The translations under genes were made by a program, and so were the position numbers. From the NCBI GenBank assembly GCA_017552845.1, contig JAFZOE010000097.1, forward strand, positions 1 through 6,670: a stretch of DNA of 6,670 nt, read 5' to 3'. This DNA comes from Clostridia bacterium. GTDB taxonomy: Bacteria > Bacillota > Clostridia > Oscillospirales > Acutalibacteraceae. This document shows, piece after piece, positions 1-5,384 of the stretch. How positions within the stretch are numbered: position 1 is the first letter of the stretch; every line of letters begins with the position of its first letter. The notes beneath the pieces were generated by a model. That model was not told where the DNA came from. It worked only from the letters and a program-made list of their open reading frames with translations, and did not search any database.

Positions 1-2752
1 CTTTGTGAATTGCGATTCTCGCGCCTGTTTTGCGGTCGATATAAGTCTCCTGCGGGCCTCTGCCATACCATTCGGCATTGCGCAGATCCTTGATAATACC
101 GAGGCGCAGGCCGACCTTGAGCATCGGCAGGAAGAGTCCTTTCGCCGTGTGGGAAACGGTTATATCGCCCTCGGGGGAGAAGAGATATTTTGTTTCAACG
201 CCAGAAACAAACGGCGCGGTCCACTTTACTTTAACCTCGACACCCGACGGAGTTGATGCGGATTTCACGGATGAAGCGCGCGTCATCGCGGTCGTGCGCT
301 TCCACTGATAGAGCGGATGAATGGCCGAGAATGCGGGAGCGAAATTCAGATATTCGATATCGTTATCGGTCAGGGCACGGAAGAAATCGGGCTTCATGGG
401 CTTGAGAATATACTCTCTGCCGTCATATTTGAGCGAGGCGAGAGCGCCGTCTTTGATTTCCGCGGTGAAAGCGTTGCCTTTGACCGAAACGCTTTTGCCG
501 GTCTGTTTATATTTGAGCGAGCCGTTTGCGGGTTTGACCGCGGCGGCCGTTTTTTCTCTGAGAATTATCTGCGAAAAGCTTGTCTCATAGCCCTTTTCCG
601 CCCAGGGTTTGCTGCTTTTGAGTCTGAACGAAACAGTCAGAATCAGCTCGCCCTCCGTATATTTCGCGGCCTTATAGGGCAGAACGACCGTCTCATCCGT
701 CATCGGCGGAATTACAAGATCGTCAATCTCGCCGCTCTCGACTGTCTCTCCGTCAACCGCGAGAGACCAGGCAAAAGTCCAGTCGGATGTATCGACAAAG
801 TAATTCTTGTTCTTAATCGTGATTCTGCCGCTCTGAGCGTCGGCATCAACGGCCTCGAGGTTTGAATAAACCTTCTTAACTTCCCAGTATGATGGTTGCT
901 CCTGCCTGTCGGCAGTGATAATTCCGTTTGCGCAGAAGTAGTAGCTGGTGTTGCCCTCGTCGAAATCGCCGCCGTAGAGCCATTTTTCCTCGCCGTTTTC
1001 AACCTTTCTTATGCTCTGGTCAACATAGTCCCAGATGAAGCCGCCGGCCATGTGGTCATATTTTTCAAAGTCGTCGACATATTCTTTGAAATTGCCGAGG
1101 CTGTTTTCCATCGCGTGAGCGTATTCGCAGTAAATGACCGGATGAGTCGCGTAAACCTCCTGAGGAACGGGCTTGTTATCCGCCGCGAGCGTATTTGCGA
1201 CATTGTCATAGAGCGTGGTCTTGACAGCCTGCTGATTTCTGAGGTTTTCAACTATATTCTCGGTCGGATACATTCTCGAAATGAAATCGGATTTTGTGAA
1301 ATCAAAATCGCCTTCGTAATGAATCGGCCTGCTTTTGTCGAGCGCGAGAATAGCCTCTTTTTCACAGCTGAAATTCGAGCCGTCGCCGGCCTCGTTTCCG
1401 AGTGACCAGAAGCAGATGCAGGCGTGGCTTCTGTCGCGAAGTACCATTCTCTCGGCCCTGTCGATGACCGCTTCCCTGAAATCGGGATTGTCGCCGGGGC
1501 AGTTTTTGCGACGGACACCGTGGGATTCGACATCCGCCTCGTCCATGACGTAGAATCCGAGCTCGTCGGCCATATCATAGAGGATTTCTTTATTCGGATA
1601 GTGGCTGGTTCTTATCGCGTTGATATTCGCACGCTTCATCAGATAAAGATCCTCGGCGTATCTTGAAAGCGGGGTCGCCCAGCCGTTGTCGGGATCGAAA
1701 TCGTGGCGGTTGACGCCCTTGATGATGACCTTCTCGCCGTTGATATAGAAGACATTGCCCTTGATTTCAACCTTCTTGAAGCCGATTTTAATCGCCTTCG
1801 CGGAGAGAATCGACTTGCCCTTGCGCAGAACGATGACAAGCTGATATAAATTCGGTGTTTCAGCGCTCCATTTCTTAACATCCGGCTCGGTGTATTCATA
1901 ACGGAATACGCTTCTGCCCGCCTTGATTTCGGCGGTTTCCGCGGCTACCTTCTTGGGCTTGCCGTTTTCTATTATCGCGATTTCGAGAGCGATTTTTTCG
2001 GTCTCGTCGCCGTAGTTTTCAAGCGATACCTCGAGATTGAGGATGCCGTCCTTATAATCGTCGGAGAGAGAAGCGTCGGCAAAGAAATCGCGGACGCAGA
2101 CCTTTTCCTCGGCGTAGAGATAAACGTCCCTGTAAATGCCGCTCAGGAACCACATATCCTGATCCTCAAGATAGGTGCCGTCCGTATAGCGGAAAACCTC
2201 GCAGGTCAGCTGGTTTTCGCCCGCTTTCACATAGTCGGTGACATCAAACTCGGCGGGGGTCATGGAACCCTGCGAATAGCCGACCTTGCGGCCGTTGAGA
2301 TAAACGAAAAAGCCTGCTTTTACCGCGCCGAAATTGAGGAAAATCTCCTTGCCCTCAAAAGATTCGGGCAGAGTGAAAGTGCGGCGGTAAACGCCTATTT
2401 CATTGAGCGAATGGCTGATTTTGGGTATTTCCGATTTTACGGTCGAAATCGCCTTCGGGAAAAAGGCGCAGAGATAAATCGGCTTGCCGTATCCCTTTAA
2501 CTGCCAGAGTGAGGGCACTTCGATATCGTCCCAGCCGCTGTCGTCATAGCCGTCGGCATAGTAATCGGTGCGAACATCGTCAACGCCGGTCTGCCACCAG
2601 AATTTCCAGATGCCGTTGAGCGAAAGATAATCGGGAGCGGGAGCGCCCGACACGGCGTCCTTCACTGTTTTGCGGGGCAGGGCGTTATTGTGCCCGTCCT
2701 CCTTGTTCTCTTTTATGATATACGGATTTTCCCAGTATTTCAGTTCGTTCAT
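1..2752 (-). CDS. lacZ: Beta-galactosidase, glycoside hydrolase family 2 (LacZ type), C-terminus beyond the window
   Basis: Hydrolyses terminal beta-D-galactose from lactose or other beta-galactosides; no signal peptide, so probably cytoplasmic. I translated the frame in full: 917 complete codons without a stop up to the left edge. E. coli LacZ has about 1,020 residues, so roughly 100 are missing. Rough domain order: N-terminal jelly-roll (about 45-215, with YLEDQDMW as in E. coli LacZ), immunoglobulin-like domain (about 215-325), TIM barrel (about 330-620), second beta domain (about 640-730), then the Bgal_small_N domain, with GRGPQETY near the edge. Catalytic residues are present: acid/base Glu454 in LGNEAGDG, nucleophile Glu543 in YCEYAHAM, metal ligands Glu409 and His411 in DEADVESHG, and Phe606 in FCANG, matching E. 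coli F601. The start is the ATG at 2752, with AAGGAG at 2761-2766 eight bases upstream. It lies just downstream of the 5S unit but has its own promoter. The family is certain; the natural substrate (lactose or plant galactan fragments) is not. Confidence 0.96.
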   Translation of the reverse strand, partial: MNELKYWENPYIIKENKEDGHNNALPRKTVKDAVSGAPAPDYLSLNGIWKFWWQTGVDDVRTDYYADGYDDSGWDDIEVPSLWQLKGYGKPIYLCAFFPKAISTVKSEIPKISHSLNEIGVYRRTFTLPESFEGKEIFLNFGAVKAGFFVYLNGRKVGYSQGSMTPAEFDVTDYVKAGENQLTCEVFRYTDGTYLEDQDMWFLSGIYRDVYLYAEEKVCVRDFFADASLSDDYKDGILNLEVSLENYGDETEKIALEIAIIENGKPKKVAAETAEIKAGRSVFRYEYTEPDVKKWSAETPNLYQLVIVLRKGKSILSAKAIKIGFKKVEIKGNVFYINGEKVIIKGVNRHDFDPDNGWATPLSRYAEDLYLMKRANINAIRTSHYPNKEILYDMADELGFYVMDEADVESHGVRRKNCPGDNPDFREAVIDRAERMVLRDRSHACICFWSLGNEAGDGSNFSCEKEAILALDKSRPIHYEGDFDFTKSDFISRMYPTENIVENLRNQQAVKTTLYDNVANTLAADNKPVPQEVYATHPVIYCEYAHAMENSLGNFKEYVDDFEKYDHMAGGFIWDYVDQSIRKVENGEEKWLYGGDFDEGNTSYYFCANGIITADRQEQPSYWEVKKVYSNLEAVDADAQSGRITIKNKNYFVDTSDWTFAWSLAVDGETVESGEIDDLVIPPMTDETVVLPYKAAKYTEGELILTVSFRLKSSKPWAEKGYETSFSQIILREKTAAAVKPANGSLKYKQTGKSVSVKGNAFTAEIKDGALASLKYDGREYILKPMKPDFFRALTDNDIEYLNFAPAFSAIHPLYQWKRTTAMTRASSVKSASTPSGVEVKVKWTAPFVSGVETKYLFSPEGDITVSHTAKGLFLPMLKVGLRLGIIKDLRNAEWYGRGPQETYIDRKTGARIAIHK

Positions 2753-2784
2753 AGGGATAACTCCTTCCGGTTATTTCAAATTCT

Positions 2785-2813
2785 ATAATAACATATATTA
2801 AATGCAATGTAAA
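2785..2813 (-). promoter_or_regulatory. Probable sigma-A promoter of lacZ
   Basis: On the minus strand TTTACA (2813-2808) is followed by a 17-base spacer and TATTAT (2790-2785). Each hexamer has one mismatch to consensus. Transcription would start near 2778, giving a leader of about 26 bases that includes the AAGGAG ribosome binding site. An overlapping alternative is TTGCAT with TAGAAT at 16-base spacing. The promoter starts about 16 bases past the 5S terminator T-tract, so lacZ can be transcribed independently of the 5S gene. Confidence 0.6.
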
Positions 2814-2829
2814 GGAAGGAAACGCAATA

Positions 2830-2861
2830 AAAAGCAAAACAACCGCCCTATTGGGCGGTTG
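2830..2861 (-). terminator. Intrinsic terminator of the 5S rRNA gene
   Basis: The minus strand reads CAACCGCCC, loop AATA, GGGCGGTTG. This is a perfect 9-bp GC-rich stem (2861-2853 with 2848-2840) with a 4-base loop. It is followed by the T-rich run TTTTGCTTTTT. It begins about 9 bases after the mature 5S 3' end, which is typical for a stand-alone stable RNA transcript. The T-tract is only on the minus-strand side, so the terminator is one-directional. Confidence 0.9.
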
Positions 2862-2869
2862 CCGTTTGT

Positions 2870-2985
2870 GTTGGCGTCTTCCTATCTTCCCGGGGCGCTG
2901 CCGCCCAAGTATTTTCGGCACTATTGAGCTTAACTACCGTGTTCGGGATGGGAACGGGTGGACCCTCAATGTCATCAACACCAAC
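2870..2985 (-). rRNA. rrf: 5S ribosomal RNA
   Basis: About 116 bases, the normal 5S length. The minus strand carries the universal core CACCCGTTCCCATCCCGAA followed by CACGG and AGTTAAGCTC. The ends pair into helix I: GTTGGTGTT at the 5' end with GACGCCAAC at the 3' end, nine pairs including G-U wobbles. A GC-rich helix IV (GGGCG, loop GCAG, CGCCC) lies near the 3' side. The ends are set from helix I and could be off by one or two bases. The RNA is a structural part of the large ribosomal subunit. Unusually, no 23S gene precedes it: it has its own promoter and terminator and sits between the rhamnose operon and lacZ. Short reading frames overlapping it are not genes. Confidence 0.97.
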
Positions 2986-2987
2986 TG

Positions 2988-3006
2988 AAAACGCTGTGTG
3001 CGTTTT
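2988..3006 (-). promoter_or_regulatory. Leader hairpin directly upstream of 5S
   Basis: On the minus strand AAAACGC (3006-3000), loop ACACA and GCGTTTT (2994-2988) form a perfect 7-bp hairpin. It ends two bases before the mature 5S 5' end and lies inside the short precursor leader. The likely role is in folding or trimming of the 5S precursor (inference). The downstream arm CGTTT can also pair with AAACG just past the 5S 3' end (2867-2863), which would extend helix I. Confidence 0.55.
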
Positions 3007-3021
3007 TCTGAATGCTCGATT

Positions 3022-3050
3022 ATTATAATACCCGATTCCCGATTTGTCAA
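3022..3050 (-). promoter_or_regulatory. Consensus sigma-A promoter of the 5S rRNA gene
   Basis: The minus strand carries a perfect TTGACA (3050-3045), a 17-base spacer and a perfect TATAAT (3027-3022). Transcription is expected to start near 3015, giving a precursor leader of about 30 bases before the 5S gene. Full consensus at both hexamers is what a constitutive, very strong stable-RNA promoter needs. The sequence just upstream is A/T-tract rich (see the separate entry). Confidence 0.88.
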
Positions 3051-3075
3051 GTATTTTTTTCAAAATTTCTTTTTC
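3051..3075 (-). promoter_or_regulatory. A-tract UP-element-like region of the 5S promoter
   Basis: Directly upstream of the -35 the minus strand is almost pure A/T with phased A and T runs (AAAAAGAAATTTTG, then AAAAAAATAC). This resembles the UP elements that bind the RNA polymerase alpha C-terminal domain at rRNA promoters. The call rests on composition and position only. Confidence 0.5.
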
Positions 3076-3091
3076 GGGATATTCCGGGCGG

Positions 3092-3137
3092 AAAAAACGC
3101 GGCTTTCCGGGAAGGTTAAAAAGTCCGGAAAACCGCG
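3092..3137 (-). terminator. Intrinsic terminator of the rhaAD operon
   Basis: The minus strand reads CGCGGTTTTCCGG (3137-3125), a 14-base loop, then CCGGAAAGCCGCG (3110-3098) and TTTTTT (3097-3092). The 13-bp stem is complete, with one G-U wobble. It lies 22 bases after the rhaD stop and about 40 bases before the -35 of the 5S promoter, so it separates the two units. Confidence 0.9.
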
Positions 3138-3159
3138 CAGTATAAAGGTTTATACCGTA

Positions 3160-3975
3160 TTAAATATCCAGAAAATCTTTGCGGTAATTGAGGCTGAAGC
3201 GCTTTGTGAGAGCGAGAAGATTTTCGTCGGTGATTTCGTTTGCTTTGGGGAGATTAGCGGTCAGGATATACTGCTTCGCCGCCTTTTCAACTGTTTCAAT
3301 AAGTCCGAAAGCCTCGTCCATATCCCTGCCGCAGCCGTAGATGCCGTGAAGAGTCCAGAGAACTATTCTGTATTGCTTCATCTTTTCTGCGGTCGCCTCG
3401 CCGATTTCATTGGTGCCGCAGACCATCCAGGGAAGCACGCCGACTCCCTCGGGGAAAACGACGATGCTCTCGGTCATCTGCTTCCAGAGAGTGCGGGTAA
3501 TCGCTCTCTCATCCGCCTCGTGGACCTGAGTCATGGCAAGGGTGTAATCGGGATGGCAGTGCATGATAATTCTGTTTTCGGGGTCGATGGAAAGGCGCGC
3601 GATATGGCTCATAAGGTGGGCGGGGAGCTCGCTCGTGAATCTGCCGCCGTCGCTGTAGCCCCAGAGGAGCTCTGCGGTCCTGCCGTCCGCCGCGATTCTG
3701 ATGATTCCGAGATTTGCCTCGGGATCGAATTCAACATTCTTGAAGTATTTGCCCGTGCCGGTGACGATGAATATTTTGCCCGCGAGCGCCGTCGCGTCAA
3801 AGCCGGTGTCTATAGTGCGGATAACGTTATTGAGATCGAGATATTCGCCGACTTCGTTCTCATCGAGCATCCGGCTGATATTGCCGCCGTTCCTCTCATC
3901 GTAGCCGAGGCGATACATATTCGCGGTTGTGCGCATCATTTCAATCATAAAGGGCGCTTTCATTATATCTTTCAT
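3160..3975 (-). CDS. rhaD: Rhamnulose-1-phosphate aldolase
   Basis: Cytoplasmic zinc-dependent class II aldolase that splits L-rhamnulose 1-phosphate into dihydroxyacetone phosphate and L-lactaldehyde, the last dedicated step of rhamnose breakdown. The product has 271 residues; E. coli RhaD has 274. Motifs line up along the length with RhaD: phosphate-binding DERNGGNIS (26-34), VTGTGKYF (71-78), catalytic Glu116 in SELPAH, zinc ligands His139 and His141 in IMHCHPD, GVGVLPWM (177-184), and third zinc ligand His210 in LWTLHG. The nearest relatives, L-fuculose-phosphate aldolase and AraD, are shorter (about 215-230 residues) and lack this layout. The start ATG overlaps the rhaA stop as ATGA. The ribosome binding site is weak (GGTG eight bases upstream), so translational coupling to rhaA is likely. 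A later in-frame ATG at 3963 is possible but less likely. It is the last gene before a strong terminator. The kinase RhaB that makes its substrate is not in the window. Confidence 0.96.
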   Translation of the reverse strand: MKDIMKAPFMIEMMRTTANMYRLGYDERNGGNISRMLDENEVGEYLDLNNVIRTIDTGFDATALAGKIFIVTGTGKYFKNVEFDPEANLGIIRIAADGRTAELLWGYSDGGRFTSELPAHLMSHIARLSIDPENRIIMHCHPDYTLAMTQVHEADERAITRTLWKQMTESIVVFPEGVGVLPWMVCGTNEIGEATAEKMKQYRIVLWTLHGIYGCGRDMDEAFGLIETVEKAAKQYILTANLPKANEITDENLLALTKRFSLNYRKDFLDI

Positions 3976-5210
3976 TTTCTGTTCACCAGCACCTTTTCTT
4001 CGTATTCTTTAATATCTGCAATGTAGCTGTTTTTCATTGAATTCCTGCTGAGGTATTCCTCCCAGATATCGCCGAAGGGAAGAGTCTTCTCCTCTTCGCC
4101 GAGAGCCATGAGGGCGGTGAAATCGCCGCTGTCCTGAAGCGCCATCTTCTTTGCCGAGGGCTCAAGCAGAGCGCCGAGAAGCGCCTTGCGGACGTTTCTT
4201 GTTCCGGTAACCCAGGCGGAAATTCTGTTTATCGAGGCGTCGAAATAATCGGTCGCGATGAATACTCTGTCGAGCGCGTCGTTCCTGACTATCTCGCGCA
4301 TAATCTCTTTTGTTTCGTCATCGAGAAGAATTACATGGTCGCTGTCCCAGCGGACGCCGCGAGTCACATGAAGGGCAACCTTCTCATTGAAGCAGAGGAG
4401 CGATGAAATCTTATCGGAGACGAGCTCGGTCGGGTGATAATGGCCGTTATCCATAAGCGGAACGAGGCCGTTCTTCATCGTGTAGCCCATTGTGAATTCG
4501 GCGCTGCCGGCCGTGTAGCTCTCGAGGCCGATGCCGAACACCTTTGACTCGACCGAAATATATACCTTGCTCTTGTCATAGGGAACCGAGAGAATCTCAT
4601 CGAGAGATTTCTTATATCTCATTCTCGGGGAGAGGCGGTCGGCGGGGATATCCTTGAAGCCGTCGGGAATCCAGATATTCATAAGGCAGGGAACGCCAGT
4701 CTCCTCGGCAAAATACTGCGAAATCTCGATGCAGCGTCTGCCGTGCTCAACCCAGAATCTGCGGACCGTTTCATCGGGGGAGGTCAGCGTGAGGCCGTCC
4801 TTTACCATGGGATGCGAGAAATAGGTCGGGTTGAAATCGAGGCCGATACCTCTCTCTTTTGCGAAATCAACCCACTTTCTGAAATGCTCGGGGCGTATGC
4901 TGTCTCTGTCGGCGAAATCGCCGTCGAATATCGCGTAGCAGGCGTGAAGATTTAATTTCTTGACGCCGGGAATCAGCGAAAACGCCTTGTCGATATCGGC
5001 CATCAGCTCTTCGGGAGTCCTTGCCCTGCCGGGATAATTGCCGGTGGTCTGGATTCCGCCGCTGAGCGAGCCGGTCGAATCAAAGCCGATGACATCGTCG
5101 CCCTGCCAGCAGTGGACCGAAAGGGGAATCGAATTCATTTTTTCAAGCGCCGCCTCGGTGTCAACTCCGTAGGAAGCATAAATCTCTTTTGCGCTCTCGT
5201 ATCTGCTCAT
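3972..5210 (-). CDS. rhaA: L-rhamnose isomerase
   Basis: Cytoplasmic metal-dependent (Mn/Co/Mg) ketol isomerase that converts L-rhamnose to L-rhamnulose, the first step of rhamnose catabolism. The product has 412 residues against about 419 in E. coli; the N-terminus is slightly shorter. Metal and active-site residues align with the known enzyme at a constant offset of 13: Glu221 in SVESK, Asp254 and His257 in DNGHYHP, His281 in LHVTRG, Asp289 and Asp291 in WDSDH, and Asp321 in TDYFD. Other landmarks are SVHCWQGDDV (31-40), TTGNYPGRA (55-63) and LNLHACYA (86-93). The start ATG at 5210 has AAAGGAG at 5217-5223, six bases upstream. It is the first gene of a two-gene operon and overlaps rhaD by four bases. 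The promoter lies at 5251-5279. A long plus-strand reading frame over its neighbour rhaD is a codon-bias shadow, not a gene. Confidence 0.97.
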   Translation of the reverse strand: MSRYESAKEIYASYGVDTEAALEKMNSIPLSVHCWQGDDVIGFDSTGSLSGGIQTTGNYPGRARTPEELMADIDKAFSLIPGVKKLNLHACYAIFDGDFADRDSIRPEHFRKWVDFAKERGIGLDFNPTYFSHPMVKDGLTLTSPDETVRRFWVEHGRRCIEISQYFAEETGVPCLMNIWIPDGFKDIPADRLSPRMRYKKSLDEILSVPYDKSKVYISVESKVFGIGLESYTAGSAEFTMGYTMKNGLVPLMDNGHYHPTELVSDKISSLLCFNEKVALHVTRGVRWDSDHVILLDDETKEIMREIVRNDALDRVFIATDYFDASINRISAWVTGTRNVRKALLGALLEPSAKKMALQDSGDFTALMALGEEEKTLPFGDIWEEYLSRNSMKNSYIADIKEYEEKVLVNRK

Positions 5211-5250
5211 AGTATTCTCCTTTGATTATGGAATAAAATCATACGGAATT

Positions 5251-5279
5251 ATTATACAGGCCGGAGAAACATTTTTCAA
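5251..5279 (-). promoter_or_regulatory. Sigma-A promoter of the rhaAD operon
   Basis: The minus strand has TTGAAA (5279-5274), a 17-base spacer and a perfect TATAAT (5256-5251). Transcription would begin near 5244, leaving a leader of about 34 bases to the rhaA ATG. I saw no convincing palindromic operator or cre site over it. The strong match suggests repression rather than activation as the main control, but that is inference. Confidence 0.75.
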
Positions 5280-5311
5280 CACTTAAGGTAAATATATTTT
5301 TTATAAATCTG

Positions 5312-5341
5312 TTGTATTTCACGGTATCATTATGTTAAAAT
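5312..5341 (+). promoter_or_regulatory. Possible promoter of the secreted repeat protein gene
   Basis: TTGTAT (5312-5317), an 18-base spacer and TAAAAT (5336-5341) lie in an AT-rich stretch, with a run of A/T just upstream (5290-5308). Transcription would start near 5348, giving a leader of about 37 bases that contains GGAGG at 5373-5377. It is divergent from the rhaAD promoter, with the two -35 boxes about 32 bases apart. The hexamers are only moderate matches. Confidence 0.4.
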
Positions 5342-5384
5342 AATCAGGTAGGTATTTCATAAAATCTCTATTGGAGGAAGAATT

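Noticed and set aside
317..1405. Plus-strand reading frames of 182 and 169 codons inside lacZ
   Set aside because: They are antisense to a verified continuous LacZ frame with intact catalytic motifs, and no ribosome binding site or family signature was seen.
1..2752. Frameshift or internal stop in lacZ, suspected because the gene is so long and reaches the window edge
   Set aside because: Codon-by-codon reading shows one uninterrupted frame, and conserved residues at 409, 454, 543, 606 and 895 are all in phase with the start.
2685..3063. Small minus-strand reading frames over the 5S region
   Set aside because: They overlap the 5S rRNA, its terminator and promoters, which explain the sequence. 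Their products are low-information.
2998..4026. 342-codon plus-strand reading frame antisense to rhaD
   Set aside because: It covers the 5S promoter, the rhaAD terminator and all of rhaD. Its product has no recognisable motif, and the minus-strand frame is an unmistakable aldolase. It is a codon-bias shadow.
5287..5309. AT-rich near-symmetrical stretch in the divergent spacer as an operator
   Set aside because: TAAATAT and TATAAAT are mirror images, not reverse complements, so they do not form a palindrome for a dimeric regulator.
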